Assembly (NCBI GenBank): GCA_030148705.1 | Contig: JASBSY010000018.1 | Location: 83,725 to 147,724 of the forward strand | Reading direction: 5' to 3' | DNA: 64,000 bases | From: Pukyongia sp. | GTDB lineage: Bacteria > Bacteroidota > Bacteroidia > Flavobacteriales > Flavobacteriaceae | Shown here: one piece after another, positions 8,746 through 18,064 of the stretch | Layout of the letters: each line of letters starts with the position of its first letter | How positions within the stretch are numbered: the first letter of the stretch is position 1 | Notes under the pieces: generated by a model | The model's input: the letters and a program-made list of their open reading frames with translations, nothing else | What the model was told of the DNA's origin: nothing | Databases searched by the model: none | Program-made: the position numbers and the translations under genes

Positions 8746-8870
8746 TGGATTGGAATCCCGTTAGTAGGATGAAGCTTGGTATTAGATGTCAGTTCAGTAC
8801 AGTGGCGTATTGATTCCACGTTTAATTGCGTTGAACTACCAAATAAGAGTATATAATTCAGCCAATAAAA

Positions 8871-8893
8871 AAAGCCTCGCAGAGCGAGGCTTT
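8871..8893 (-). terminator. intrinsic terminator of the T9SS protein gene
   Basis: A 10-bp perfect stem (AAAGCCTCGC and its complement) around a 3-nt loop. On the minus strand it is followed by a run of T, so it ends the transcript of the gene at 8915-9760. Confidence 0.9.
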
Positions 8894-8914
8894 AAGTTAT
8901 CTTTTAAGAAGTAA

Positions 8915-9760
8915 TTACTCCTTAACGATTTTCTGTGTAAGTGTACCGGCAGAAGTTTCGATGTTCAGGATATACACACCTCTTGCTAGGTTAGAAGTGT
9001 TAATTTGTCCATCAGCCAAAACAAGACCAGTGTTCTTTCCAAGTACGTCGTAAAGAGCAGCGCTGTTTACATCTACGTTCGCAGGAATGCTTACGTTAAG
9101 AACGTCACTTGTTGGGTTTGGATATACAGATACAAGATCAGCAATGTTGTCACCAACACCAAGGATATCCTGTCCAACAACGTTCATAATGTGCCATCTG
9201 TCTGGGAAACCAATGTTTGCATAGGTATCAGCAGTTGTAAGACCACAAGCATCAGCAAGGATCCAAGAGTCGTCGTTAGAAGCAGTACCTGTAGCACCAA
9301 GACGGAAACCGGTTTGAGTATCATCTACAACAAGTAATTCAATAACTACTACACTTCCTGCAGGAGCTACTGCCGGAGTAGAAAATGGAACAGAAACAAC
9401 TGATAACGCATCACCGGATGAAAGCGTAATTGCATCACCACCAAGAAGCGTTAAAGTACCATTAGGGTTACCATTATCGGTTGTATATGCATTAACTACA
9501 ACGTTATAAGCATCACCAGGTGCGTTTAATACCTCGTCAACACCGAATTGTACTTCGTCGATTTGCCATGCTCCGGTAATACCAAAGTCACCAGCAAGGT
9601 CGAAAACTCCAAAAAACTGGTTATCAGTAGTGATACCACCAGACTGACAAGTTAGACCCAATCCGTCATCCACAGTTTGTGAATTGTTATGGGTAATAGT
9701 CTGCGCATTTAACGCAACACCAGCTACAAGAGCAGCTAACATTAAAGTAATTTTTCTCAT
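8915..9760 (-). CDS. secreted protein with T9SS type A sorting domain
   Basis: A 281-residue exported protein. A Sec signal peptide (MRKITLMLAALVAGVALNAQ) leads to a roughly 185-residue Thr/Asn/Gly-rich beta domain with no motif I recognise, then a C-terminal type A sorting domain from about residue 208 (VSVYPNPTSDVLNVSIP through NLARGVYILNI to LTQKIVKE). The C-terminal domain directs export through the type IX system and surface attachment or release. It is a single-gene unit with its own promoter box (9793-9800, minus) and terminator. Cargo function unknown. Confidence 0.9.
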   Translation of the reverse strand: MRKITLMLAALVAGVALNAQTITHNNSQTVDDGLGLTCQSGGITTDNQFFGVFDLAGDFGITGAWQIDEVQFGVDEVLNAPGDAYNVVVNAYTTDNGNPNGTLTLLGGDAITLSSGDALSVVSVPFSTPAVAPAGSVVVIELLVVDDTQTGFRLGATGTASNDDSWILADACGLTTADTYANIGFPDRWHIMNVVGQDILGVGDNIADLVSVYPNPTSDVLNVSIPANVDVNSAALYDVLGKNTGLVLADGQINTSNLARGVYILNIETSAGTLTQKIVKE

Positions 9761-9792
9761 AATTTTTGTTTTAAAAGTTTAATATTGTCTAA

Positions 9793-9800
9793 CAAATATA
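9793..9800 (-). promoter_or_regulatory. -7 promoter box TATATTTG for the T9SS protein gene
   Basis: Exact TAnnTTTG match on the minus strand, 32 bp upstream of the ATG at 9760, in an AT-rich 95-bp intergenic region. Confidence 0.5.
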
Positions 9801-9855
9801 TGAAAGCAATTTAAAAAATACCTCATTTTTTACAAAATTTCATTCAATAATTGTT

Positions 9856-11652
9856 ATGAAAGGTACTAAGCTTCGGACACTTGATAAACATTTAAGAACA
9901 ATCGTATCAAATCTCTTTCTCTGCCTGACGGCCGGAATTTTCCTCTTTTCATGCAAATCGGGCGACGATTCGGAGGCGTTTAATCCTGTCACCGTTTTCG
10001 AGCAGACCGATGGCGCACAAACCGCAACCTACGAAGAAATTATCGACTATTACCAGGGCTTGGCGAACGCTCATACCTCGATTGCTCTCTATGAAATGGG
10101 TAAAACCGACAGCGGAAAGCCCCTGCATCTGGTTACCTTCAATCCCAACAGGACTTTCGATTCAGAATTCGCCGGAGATCAGCAGAAAACCATATTACTT
10201 ATTAATAATGGGATCCATCCCGGAGAACCCGATGGGATAGACGCATCCATGATGTTGATGCGCGATCTTGCCAATGGGACACTTAAAACCCCCGAAAATC
10301 TTATCATCGCAGTGATTCCTGTTTACAATATAGGTGGAGCCCTTAACCGGAACAGCAGCAGCAGAACCAACCAGAATGGCCCCGAATCCTACGGTTTCAG
10401 GGGGAATGCCAGGAACTTCGACCTCAACCGCGATTTTATCAAGGCCGATACGAGAAATGCGCGTTCCTTTATCGAACTGTTTCATACGGTTAATCCCGAT
10501 CTTTTTATCGATACCCACGTGAGTAACGGGGCCGATTACCAATACACCCTAACCCATTTGTTCACCCAACACAATAAACTGGGAGGCGAGCTCGGCAACT
10601 ATCTGCACACCGAATTCATGCCAAGACTGGAGGATTCGCTCACCAAACAGGACTGGGAGATAACCCCCTATGTGAATGTCTTCAACCGTACCCCAGAGAC
10701 CGGCTTTAGTCAGTTTCTCGACGGCCCGCGTTATTCTACCGGATATGCGGCCTTATTCAACTCCCTGGGAATGATGATAGAAACACATATGCTGAAACCC
10801 TATAAAAAACGGGTTGAAGGCACCTATGCGCTGCTGTACGAATTTATCCGAATAGCCGATGCGGAAGCAGATACCATAAGAATATTACGACGGAATGCCA
10901 CCGCTACTATGAATCCAGGGACAGAATATCCTCTGGCGTGGCAACTGGATACCACACAAAGCAGCAGGCTGAATTTTAAAGGGTATGAAGCTACCACCAC
11001 AGCGAGCAAGGTTACGAATTCACAACGTCTTAAATACGATACTACCCGACCTTTCACCAAAGAGGTTACCTACAACAACTATTACAAACCGGCAAAATCT
11101 GTCACAATTCCCGAATACTATATTATTCCCGCCGGCTACCACAATGTAGTGAACCTGCTACGTGAAAATGGCATCCGCTGTGACATGGTGACAAAGGATT
11201 CTACTGTATTGGCCGATGTCTATTATATTGATGACTACGAAACAGTGCGTTCACCTTACGAAGGGCATTACCTGCACTATAACACCAGCGTGGAAACCAG
11301 GGAAGAAGAGGTTAGCATACAGGCGGGCGACTATAAAGTTTCCACCGATCAACGCGGAATACGATATATGCTCGAAACCCTCGAACCCATTGCGCCCGAT
11401 TCTTATTTCAACTGGAATTTCTTCGATACCATCCTGCAGCAAAAAGAAGGATTTTCACCCTATGTGTGGGAAGAAAAAGCTGAAGCATTTCTAGCTGAAA
11501 ACCCCGAAATTATGGCCGAATTCGAAGCCAAAAAGTTAACAGAACCGGAATTTGCATCCAATTGGTTTATGCAGTTAGACTGGATTCACAAACAATCGCC
11601 ACATTACGAGAAAGCACATCTACGCTATCCTGTCGTTCGGGTGGGTGGTTAA
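9856..11652 (+). CDS. M14-family zinc carboxypeptidase, lipoprotein
   Basis: A 598-residue exported peptidase. The N terminus has a lipoprotein signal ending LFSC with Cys33 as lipid site. The M14 zinc ligands are visible as HPGE (His121, Glu124) and His211 (FIDTHVSN), and the substrate-binding NFDLNRDF segment lies near 177-184. The C-terminal third has no motif I can name. It probably trims peptides in the periplasm or at the outer membrane. The last 33 bp overlap the convergent Nudix gene. Confidence 0.85.
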   Translation: MKGTKLRTLDKHLRTIVSNLFLCLTAGIFLFSCKSGDDSEAFNPVTVFEQTDGAQTATYEEIIDYYQGLANAHTSIALYEMGKTDSGKPLHLVTFNPNRTFDSEFAGDQQKTILLINNGIHPGEPDGIDASMMLMRDLANGTLKTPENLIIAVIPVYNIGGALNRNSSSRTNQNGPESYGFRGNARNFDLNRDFIKADTRNARSFIELFHTVNPDLFIDTHVSNGADYQYTLTHLFTQHNKLGGELGNYLHTEFMPRLEDSLTKQDWEITPYVNVFNRTPETGFSQFLDGPRYSTGYAALFNSLGMMIETHMLKPYKKRVEGTYALLYEFIRIADAEADTIRILRRNATATMNPGTEYPLAWQLDTTQSSRLNFKGYEATTTASKVTNSQRLKYDTTRPFTKEVTYNNYYKPAKSVTIPEYYIIPAGYHNVVNLLRENGIRCDMVTKDSTVLADVYYIDDYETVRSPYEGHYLHYNTSVETREEEVSIQAGDYKVSTDQRGIRYMLETLEPIAPDSYFNWNFFDTILQQKEGFSPYVWEEKAEAFLAENPEIMAEFEAKKLTEPEFASNWFMQLDWIHKQSPHYEKAHLRYPVVRVGG

Positions 11653-12243
11653 ATACTCTTTGGGAAATAACAGTTTTATGTTCTCGTACGAGTCATTGAG
11701 AGCAGCCTGCGTTTTTTCGAAGTTCTTCCAGCGCACCTTTTTAATCCCTTCACTTGGTTCGGGAATAAGCGGGCCCTCGTAGGTGGAATACATTTCGAAC
11801 CAATAGGTGATCTTCAGTTTAAATTTTTCGTTTCTCCTGAAAATATGATAGGTCTTGGTGATAAAGCGCTTTACGTGCAGATCCTGTACCCCCGTTTCTT
11901 CTATCGTCTCCCTGATTGCTGCCTCTTCGTGGGTCTCTCCTTTCTCTACTTTTCCCTTCGGAAGGTCCCATTTCTTATTTCTTCTTATAAAGAGTATTTC
12001 GCGTTTATCGTTAAATACCATCCCCCCTCCTGCTTCAACTACCGGTAATTTCTTCCGAAGGAATCGCTCTAATTTTTCGGGATTCTTATGATAGAGATTC
12101 ACGTACAGCAACTCGCCGTTATTGATCTTGGTGATAAGCTTCTTAAACTTCGCAAGTTTCAGGGGAATAGAGGTATACTGCTTTCCAATTTTTTTCTCTG
12201 TAGAGAGAATAATGGGAATTTCATTGACAAAAACTTTATACAT
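11620..12243 (-). CDS. Nudix hydrolase
   Basis: A 207-residue Nudix protein with an N-terminal extension of about 70 residues. The Nudix box is complete from Gly97 to Val119 (G-x5-E103-x7-R111-E112-x2-E115-E116-x-G118-V119). Substrate cannot be inferred. The ATG at 12243 is preferred over an ATG 33 bp upstream because the longer form would run into pyrE. Its start codon is 7 bp from the divergent pyrE start, and its 3' end overlaps the M14 gene by 33 bp, so both ends are compressed. Confidence 0.9.
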   Translation of the reverse strand: MYKVFVNEIPIILSTEKKIGKQYTSIPLKLAKFKKLITKINNGELLYVNLYHKNPEKLERFLRKKLPVVEAGGGMVFNDKREILFIRRNKKWDLPKGKVEKGETHEEAAIRETIEETGVQDLHVKRFITKTYHIFRRNEKFKLKITYWFEMYSTYEGPLIPEPSEGIKKVRWKNFEKTQAALNDSYENIKLLFPKEYLTTHPNDRIA

Positions 12244-12246
12244 TTG
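12239..12246 (+). promoter_or_regulatory. -7 promoter box TACATTTG for pyrE, 4 nt from ATG
   Basis: Exact TAnnTTTG match, followed by CAGT and then the pyrE ATG. The box overlaps the start codon of the divergent Nudix gene. If the usual spacing holds, the transcript starts at or next to the A of ATG. Confidence 0.5.
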
Positions 12247-12250
12247 CAGT

Positions 12251-12919
12251 ATGATTAAAAATAAAGAAACAGCCAAAAAAACAGCTGAATTACTGCTGCA
12301 AATTAATGCAATAAAATTACAACCACAAAACCCTTTTCAATGGGCCTCGGGTTGGAAATCCCCAATATACTGCGACAACCGTATAACCCTTTCATATCCT
12401 ATGATCAGGAACTACCTGAGAGAGGAATTAGCCAGGCAGATAGAAAGCATTTACGGCAGGCCCGACATGATCGCCGGAGTTGCTACAGGAGCCATTGGTA
12501 TCGGAGCTTTGGTAGCCGATTATCTGAACCTTCCGTTTTGCTATGTGCGGCCGGAAGCCAAACAACACGGAAGGAAGAATAAGATCGAAGGTTATGTGGA
12601 ATCACATCAGAGTGTAGTCGTGGTGGAAGACCTCATCAGCACGGGAAAAAGCAGCCTGATGGCAGTAGAGGCTTTGAGGGAATCCGAGCTAAACGTAAAA
12701 GGCATGGTTGCCATTTTCACCTATGGTTTCGACCTTGCGGAAACCAATTTCAAAGCTGCCGGGGTGCAGTTGAATACCCTGAGTAATTACACCCATGTGC
12801 TGGAAACAGCCGAAAATTCAGGTTATATAAATGCGGAGCAAGCTGCCTTGCTGGCCGACTGGCGAAAGGATCCCGACAACTGGGACCCGAAGATTACCCT
12901 CGATCTGGAAAATCAATAA
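12251..12919 (+). CDS. pyrE: orotate phosphoribosyltransferase
   Basis: Joins orotate to PRPP to give OMP in pyrimidine synthesis. The 222-residue protein has the PRPP-binding motif VVVVEDLISTGKS (about 122-134) and the FxWxSGWKSPIYCDNR substrate region (about 29-44). The ATG at 12251 is used because homologues begin near here; an open frame extending to 12122 runs antisense through the Nudix gene. Followed after 23 bp by a SRPBCC gene in the same direction. Confidence 0.95.
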   Translation: MIKNKETAKKTAELLLQINAIKLQPQNPFQWASGWKSPIYCDNRITLSYPMIRNYLREELARQIESIYGRPDMIAGVATGAIGIGALVADYLNLPFCYVRPEAKQHGRKNKIEGYVESHQSVVVVEDLISTGKSSLMAVEALRESELNVKGMVAIFTYGFDLAETNFKAAGVQLNTLSNYTHVLETAENSGYINAEQAALLADWRKDPDNWDPKITLDLENQ

Positions 12920-12942
12920 TTAAAAAAAGCTCCCAAACTGTT

Positions 12943-13335
12943 ATGAAACTGGAAAGTAAAAAAGTGGTGGTACAGAAACCTGCGCAAGAGCTCTGCGCAT
13001 TTCTTACCGATGTAAAGAATTTTGAAACCCTGATGCCCGAAAATATCAGCAAATTTGAAGTATTAAGTGATTCATCCTTTGTTTTCGCCTTAAAGGGAAT
13101 GCCCGAGATCGGCTTGGAAATAAAGGAAGTAGATGCTCCCAACAAATTAGTTCTGGGTGCAATCAGTGATAAGATTCCCTTTCAGCTAACTGCAAATATT
13201 AGGGCGGTATCTGATACTACTTCTGAAGCAGAACTTGTCTTTGAAGGAGATTTCAACCCCATGATGGCTATGATGATCAAAGGCCCGATTACCAAATTCA
13301 TTGCTACGCTATCAGAAAATATGGCAGCACTCTAA
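12943..13335 (+). CDS. SRPBCC (START/Bet v1-like) family protein
   Basis: A 130-residue single-domain protein. The pattern KVVVQKPAQELCAFLTDVKN, a central ISKFEV strand and a long C-terminal helix (ITKFIATLSENMA) fit the SRPBCC fold, a cavity-forming lipid or ligand binder. No catalytic residues can be named. It is downstream of pyrE and convergent with birA, a neighbourhood that recurs in Flavobacteriaceae. The two stop codons interlock in the tetranucleotide CTAA. Confidence 0.75.
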   Translation: MKLESKKVVVQKPAQELCAFLTDVKNFETLMPENISKFEVLSDSSFVFALKGMPEIGLEIKEVDAPNKLVLGAISDKIPFQLTANIRAVSDTTSEAELVFEGDFNPMMAMMIKGPITKFIATLSENMAAL

Positions 13336-14063
13336 GAGATAAGTTCGATTTCTTTTATTCTGAAATATCTCATACCAGCTTCCTCGGTTTCAACCATCAG
13401 CGCACCCGAGTTACTCACCCCCCGAATTATCCCGTTGAAACGAACACCATCGGGAGTTTGAAAAACAGATACTATATCCCTGCGGTACAGCCGGGATTCG
13501 AAGGCAGTTTTTAATACGTGGTCCTCTTCGCTCTCAACATACTGAAGTTGTGTCCTAATTTCATTCAATACCGCAGCCATCACTTCCTGCAGGTCGAATT
13601 TTATGCCCGTCTGCAAAAAGACCGAACCGGCCTTCGGTAACCCTTCAAACCACTCCTCATTTACATTAATTCCCACTCCTATTACGCCAGACCTGATAAA
13701 ACGGCCTTTTAACTGATTTTCAATAAGGATTCCGCTAATCTTTTTGCCGGCTGACAGAATGTCGTTAGGCCATTTGATTTTTACAGCGGGTAGTTTGAGT
13801 TCTTTTAACACATTGGCCACCCCCACAGCCACTGCATAATTCAGTGTAAATTGCCGTTCAACCGCCAGGAAATCGAATCGCTTAAAAACACTGAATGTAA
13901 GGCTATCACCCGCTTTAGACTGCCAGTGGGAAGCATGCTGACCTCTTCCTGCGGTCTGGCTCAATGCCCATACCACAGTATCATCCTGCAGCTGGTTTTC
14001 TGCGTTGCGCTCCAAAAGGTATGAATTGGTGGAGTGGGTGGCATTAAGTTTGATTACTTTCAA
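13332..14063 (-). CDS. birA: biotin--[acetyl-CoA carboxylase] ligase, no DNA-binding domain
   Basis: Activates biotin with ATP and attaches it to biotin carboxyl carrier protein. The 243-residue protein contains the biotin/ATP motif GRGQHASHW (about 51-59), the KWPNDI segment (about 98-103) and the GVGINVN motif (about 148-154). The N-terminal winged helix of E. coli BirA is absent, so it is an enzyme only and not a repressor. It stands alone; its stop interlocks with that of the SRPBCC gene. Confidence 0.93.
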   Translation of the reverse strand: MKVIKLNATHSTNSYLLERNAENQLQDDTVVWALSQTAGRGQHASHWQSKAGDSLTFSVFKRFDFLAVERQFTLNYAVAVGVANVLKELKLPAVKIKWPNDILSAGKKISGILIENQLKGRFIRSGVIGVGINVNEEWFEGLPKAGSVFLQTGIKFDLQEVMAAVLNEIRTQLQYVESEEDHVLKTAFESRLYRRDIVSVFQTPDGVRFNGIIRGVSNSGALMVETEEAGMRYFRIKEIELIS

Positions 14064-14121
14064 TTGGAATTGAATTGTTTTAGTTTAATATTTAATAACG
14101 GTTCAAGAAACAAAAAAGTAA

Positions 14122-14129
14122 TAACTTTG
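14122..14129 (+). promoter_or_regulatory. -7 promoter box TAACTTTG for rsfS/ftsH
   Basis: Exact TAnnTTTG match, 9 bp before the first in-frame ATG (14139) and 18 bp before the second (14148). The spacing favours either a very short leader or use of the ATG at 14148. Confidence 0.5.
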
Positions 14130-14138
14130 CACAAATAA

Positions 14139-14519
14139 ATGATTTTAATGTCAGAGAGAGAAGTAGGAACAGATCAGCTTGTAACACAAATAATATCAGG
14201 GATTGAAGAAGTTAAGGGTCAGAATATAGAAATACTGGACCTTAGAGATATAGAGAATACAGTATGCGATTATTTTATTATCTGCGATGGTACTTCAAAC
14301 ACGCAGGTAAATGCTATTGTTAATTCAGTTCAGAAGACAGTTAGCAAATCCATAAAAGAAAAACCGTGGCACATTGAAGGTGTCGACAACGCCGAATGGA
14401 TACTGATGGATTACGTACACGTAGTGGTTCACGTATTTCAGAAACATATCCGTGAGTTCTATGATATTGAAGGACTGTGGGGAGATGCTAAATCGGTAAA
14501 AATTGAAACAACCTATTAA
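14139..14519 (+). CDS. rsfS: ribosome silencing factor RsfS
   Basis: Binds ribosomal protein L14 and blocks subunit joining in slow growth. The 126-residue protein shows the family core: DLRDIENTVCDYFIICDG (about 33-50), the KPWHIEG motif and YVHVVVHVF followed by RxFYDIEGLW. Two in-frame starts exist, ATG 14139 and ATG 14148; the second gives a length closer to homologues. It lies 14 bp before ftsH, its usual partner in Bacteroidota. Confidence 0.95.
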   Translation: MILMSEREVGTDQLVTQIISGIEEVKGQNIEILDLRDIENTVCDYFIICDGTSNTQVNAIVNSVQKTVSKSIKEKPWHIEGVDNAEWILMDYVHVVVHVFQKHIREFYDIEGLWGDAKSVKIETTY

Positions 14520-14533
14520 ATTAACAGCCCCTT

Positions 14534-16540
14534 ATGGCGAACGAAAATAAAAAACCCGAAGCGAAGAAACCTAAGTTCAATGCCTATTGGATTTATGCAG
14601 CTATTATACTTGTATTCTTAGGTATTCAGTTCTTCGGTGGCGGCAGCTGGTCTCAGCCCGCAAAAACTACCCAGGAAGAATTCCAGAATTACCTGCGCGA
14701 CGGCGATGTTGAAAAGGTAGAGATTATCAATAAAAAAGTGGCCCGGGTGTATCTTACACCGGAAGCACGGACCAAGCCTGTCCACGCCGATAAGGCGGAC
14801 AAAGGTTTTCTGCCTACAGCCGCGACCGACCCTTTTTACGAATTCGAGTTCGGAGATCTTCAGAACTTCGAAAACAGCATAAAACAGATTAAGAACGACA
14901 ATAATCTCGATACGAAAGTGGTCTGGAACACCGACAGTAATATGTGGGGCGAACTGTTCCTTACTCTGCTGCCCTTTATCGTGATCATCGGGATATGGAT
15001 CTTCATCATGAGGCGGATGTCGTCCGGTGCAGGTGGCGGAGCTGGCGGCCAAATCTTTAATATCGGTAAGTCGAAGGCCAAGCTTTTCGACGAAAAGACA
15101 GACGTTAAAACCTCGTTTAAGGATGTTGCCGGGCTGGAAGGAGCCAAGGAAGAAATACAGGAAATCGTCGATTTTCTTAAGAACCCTACAAAATATACCG
15201 CTCTTGGAGGAAAGATTCCAAAAGGTGCGTTGCTGGTAGGCCCCCCGGGAACGGGTAAAACCCTGTTGGCCAAAGCCGTGGCAGGAGAGGCAAAAGTGCC
15301 GTTCTTTTCGCTTTCAGGTTCAGATTTTGTGGAGATGTTTGTAGGGGTTGGTGCATCGCGTGTTAGAGACCTGTTTAAACAGGCAAAGGAGAAATCGCCT
15401 TCCATCATATTTATCGATGAGATAGACGCTATTGGCCGAGCCAGGGGTAAAAATAACTTCTCCGGTTCCAATGACGAACGCGAGAACACTCTGAACCAGT
15501 TGCTTACTGAAATGGATGGTTTTGGCACCAATACGAACGTGATCGTGGTAGCCGCGACCAACAGGGCCGATGTGCTGGACAAGGCATTAATGCGGGCGGG
15601 TCGTTTCGACCGACAAATCTATGTCGACCTGCCGGATGTACGGGAACGAAGAGAGATTTTTGAAGTACACCTTCGGCCAATCAAGACCGACGATACCCTT
15701 GAGCTGGATTTTCTGGCCAAGCAAACACCCGGTTTTTCCGGAGCCGATATTGCCAATGTGTGTAACGAAGCAGCATTGATCGCAGCCAGAAAAGAAAAGA
15801 AAACAGTAGGGAAACAGGATTTCCTCGATGCGGTCGACAGGATTGTTGGCGGGCTGGAGAAAAAGAACAAGATCATCACTCCCGATGAAAAGAAAGCCAT
15901 TGCTTTCCATGAAGCCGGGCATGCTACGGTGAGCTGGATGCTGGAACACGCAGCACCACTTGTAAAAGTTACTATTGTACCTCGCGGTCAGTCCCTGGGG
16001 GCAGCCTGGTACTTGCCGGAAGAACGGCTTATCGTTCGGCCGGAACAAATGCTGGACGAAATGTGTGCCACCATGGGTGGACGTGCGGCCGAAAAAGTGA
16101 TCTTCAACAAGATCTCAACCGGTGCGCTAAGCGATCTTGAAAAAGTGACCAAGCAGGCACGGGCCATGGTGACTATTTACGGCTTGAATGAACGACTTGG
16201 TAATCTAACTTACTACGATTCCTCAGGGCAGAACGAATACGGTTTTACCAAACCCTACAGTGAAAAAACCGCCGAATTAATCGATAAGGAAATCTCTAAT
16301 CTCATCGAGTCGCAGTACGATCGTGCGGTAGAACTGCTCGAGAAACACAAGGATAAACTTACGTTGCTGGCCAATGAATTGCTGGAAAAGGAGGTAATTT
16401 TCAAAGAGAGCCTTGAACGTATCTTTGGAGAGCGCCCCTGGAAAAAGGAAGAAGTCCAGCTGGTGAAGCCTAAACAGTCTGAAGACGAGCCTGCCAAACC
16501 CGAACAGGAAGAAGACGAAGTTCCTACTAAGCAGAACTAG
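14534..16540 (+). CDS. ftsH: ATP-dependent zinc metalloprotease FtsH
   Basis: Hexameric membrane AAA+ protease that degrades misassembled membrane proteins and short-lived regulators. In 668 residues: TM1 (about 18-36), a periplasmic domain, TM2 (about 141-162), Walker A GPPGTGKT (236-243), Walker B IIFIDE (291-296), the second region of homology with RAGRFDR (354-360), and the zinc site HEAGH (459-463). The C-terminal tail is acidic and rich in Lys, Pro and Glu. It leads into the LUD-cdsA-psd group on the same strand after 114 bp. Confidence 0.97.
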   Translation: MANENKKPEAKKPKFNAYWIYAAIILVFLGIQFFGGGSWSQPAKTTQEEFQNYLRDGDVEKVEIINKKVARVYLTPEARTKPVHADKADKGFLPTAATDPFYEFEFGDLQNFENSIKQIKNDNNLDTKVVWNTDSNMWGELFLTLLPFIVIIGIWIFIMRRMSSGAGGGAGGQIFNIGKSKAKLFDEKTDVKTSFKDVAGLEGAKEEIQEIVDFLKNPTKYTALGGKIPKGALLVGPPGTGKTLLAKAVAGEAKVPFFSLSGSDFVEMFVGVGASRVRDLFKQAKEKSPSIIFIDEIDAIGRARGKNNFSGSNDERENTLNQLLTEMDGFGTNTNVIVVAATNRADVLDKALMRAGRFDRQIYVDLPDVRERREIFEVHLRPIKTDDTLELDFLAKQTPGFSGADIANVCNEAALIAARKEKKTVGKQDFLDAVDRIVGGLEKKNKIITPDEKKAIAFHEAGHATVSWMLEHAAPLVKVTIVPRGQSLGAAWYLPEERLIVRPEQMLDEMCATMGGRAAEKVIFNKISTGALSDLEKVTKQARAMVTIYGLNERLGNLTYYDSSGQNEYGFTKPYSEKTAELIDKEISNLIESQYDRAVELLEKHKDKLTLLANELLEKEVIFKESLERIFGERPWKKEEVQLVKPKQSEDEPAKPEQEEDEVPTKQN

Positions 16541-16607
16541 TGGTTTTTTTGAAGGAAAAATCCTAAAAGATTAATTCTTCCGTTACTTAACTTCAATATA
16601 GATTTTA

Positions 16608-16615
16608 TATATTTG
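16608..16615 (+). promoter_or_regulatory. -7 promoter box TATATTTG upstream of the LUD-cdsA-psd run
   Basis: Exact TAnnTTTG match in the 114-bp gap after ftsH, 39 bp before the ATG at 16655. No hairpin terminator is visible after ftsH. Confidence 0.45.
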
Positions 16616-16654
16616 AAGATTACACAATTATTAGAATTCCTCAACAACGCTTAA

Positions 16655-17257
16655 ATGAGTCTATTTAAAAGACTTTTAAATCCGAATTACAAATCAGAAG
16701 AAAAACTAAAAAGCTCTGATACCAGTAAATATTTCCCTGAAGAGAAGCTCCCTATAGACGAAAGGTTTACGTATCACTTCAACAGAAACGGCGGGAAGTT
16801 CCTCTATTGTGAAAACTGGGAAGAGATTATCGAATCCTTCGATAATATACTTTTGGAAAACGATTGGTACGAACGGGATGTCTTATGCCTGGATGATAAC
16901 CTGCGCTCGCGTTTCGACGGTTTTAATCTGAACTTCAACAACCAATCCTCTTCAACTTTTTTCCTGTCTGCCTGCGAATCGCTGGTTTCCAATAACGGTT
17001 CTATCTTACTCTGTTCTAATCAGGTAAAAGAAAAGAAGCTTCACGAACTGCCTTCAAATTTTGTGATCTTTGCCACTACCAGTCAGCTGGTCGAAAATAT
17101 TAGTGAAGGACTTCGGAAGATAAAATCGAAGAACAAAAGCCACATTCCCAGTAATATTACTACCATACAGGACTTCGAAACAAACAAAGAAAAGGACTTC
17201 ATGAGCTACGGAAGTAGCACAAAAAACCTATATTTGCTGTTACTCGAAGACCTCTAA
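16655..17257 (+). CDS. LUD-domain (LutC-like) protein
   Basis: A 200-residue protein resembling the LUD domain of LutC, a subunit associated with lactate oxidation in other bacteria. The match is in the C-terminal half (ACESLVSNNGSILLCSNQ, then HELPSNFVIFATTSQLVENI and the terminal KNLYLLLLEDL). No LutA or LutB genes are nearby and no cofactor motif is evident, so a lactate role is doubtful. It precedes cdsA by 3 bp and is common at this position in Flavobacteriaceae. Confidence 0.7.
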   Translation: MSLFKRLLNPNYKSEEKLKSSDTSKYFPEEKLPIDERFTYHFNRNGGKFLYCENWEEIIESFDNILLENDWYERDVLCLDDNLRSRFDGFNLNFNNQSSSTFFLSACESLVSNNGSILLCSNQVKEKKLHELPSNFVIFATTSQLVENISEGLRKIKSKNKSHIPSNITTIQDFETNKEKDFMSYGSSTKNLYLLLLEDL

Positions 17258-17260
17258 TAT

Positions 17261-18064
17261 ATGAAGGAACTTATTGTACGTTCTATTTCGGGCGTGCTAT
17301 ATATCTCAATAGTACTATTCTCAATGTTCACTTCCAGAGAATGGTTTATGGGACTCTTCCTGGTACTTGCGGCTATCACCATCAATGAGTTTTTACGACT
17401 GATCCACCTGCGTAGCTATGTGGCATATTTGATATTGATCCTGTTCTTTTATTTTCTCAGCTACAGCATATTCGATTTTAACGCCGTTTACCTCCTCCTC
17501 ATCCTCTGTTGCTTTGTTAACCTATTCCTGCTGAAGGACCTGCTATGGACCAGCAAGATCCCCATGTTTGAGAAAAAAAAATACATAGTGGTTATCTTTT
17601 ACCTGATAAGCGGTTTTATATTTCTCACCCTTATCCCGAATCATTCCGGGGATTTCGTTCCCCAGACTATTGTTGGGGTGTTTGTCCTGGTTTGGAGTAA
17701 TGATTCATTTGCTTATTTAATCGGTAAGAATTTCGGGAAACATAAACTACTGGAACGGATCTCACCAAAAAAAACCGTAGAAGGGTTCTTAGGAGGATTA
17801 CTCGGTTCTGTGTTCGCCGGATTTATTATCTTTAGTTACCTGGATTTTTACCCTCTGTGGATGTGGCTCACCATGGCGGTAATCGCCTCATTCTTTGGTA
17901 CAATTGGCGACCTCATCCAATCGAAGTTCAAACGCCAGGCAGGGGTTAAAGACAGTGGAATCCTGATGCCCGGGCATGGAGGGCTGTACGACAGGCTGGA
18001 TAGTATAGTTTACAGCAGTCCGTTTATTTATGCATTTTTAGAAATTTCAAACTATGTTTCATAA
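17261..18064 (+). CDS. cdsA: phosphatidate cytidylyltransferase
   Basis: Integral membrane enzyme making CDP-diacylglycerol from phosphatidate and CTP, the branch point of phospholipid synthesis. The 267-residue, multi-helix protein carries the CDS signature near its C terminus (SKFKRQAGVKDSG followed by MPGHGGLYDRLDS, about 222-248). It overlaps the start of psd by 11 bp, so the two are translationally linked. Confidence 0.95.
   Translation: MKELIVRSISGVLYISIVLFSMFTSREWFMGLFLVLAAITINEFLRLIHLRSYVAYLILILFFYFLSYSIFDFNAVYLLLILCCFVNLFLLKDLLWTSKIPMFEKKKYIVVIFYLISGFIFLTLIPNHSGDFVPQTIVGVFVLVWSNDSFAYLIGKNFGKHKLLERISPKKTVEGFLGGLLGSVFAGFIIFSYLDFYPLWMWLTMAVIASFFGTIGDLIQSKFKRQAGVKDSGILMPGHGGLYDRLDSIVYSSPFIYAFLEISNYVS

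Noticed and set aside
8747..8865. Possible tRNA or small RNA after rho
   Set aside because: No cloverleaf arms or conserved tRNA loops can be formed; nothing else is recognisable.
12122..12250. Upstream extension of pyrE
   Set aside because: Would run antisense through the Nudix gene; homologues start at 12251 and the promoter box sits just before that ATG.
14860..15582. 240-codon minus-strand open frame opposite ftsH
   Set aside because: ftsH is complete with all motifs on the plus strand; the shadow has no recognisable domain.
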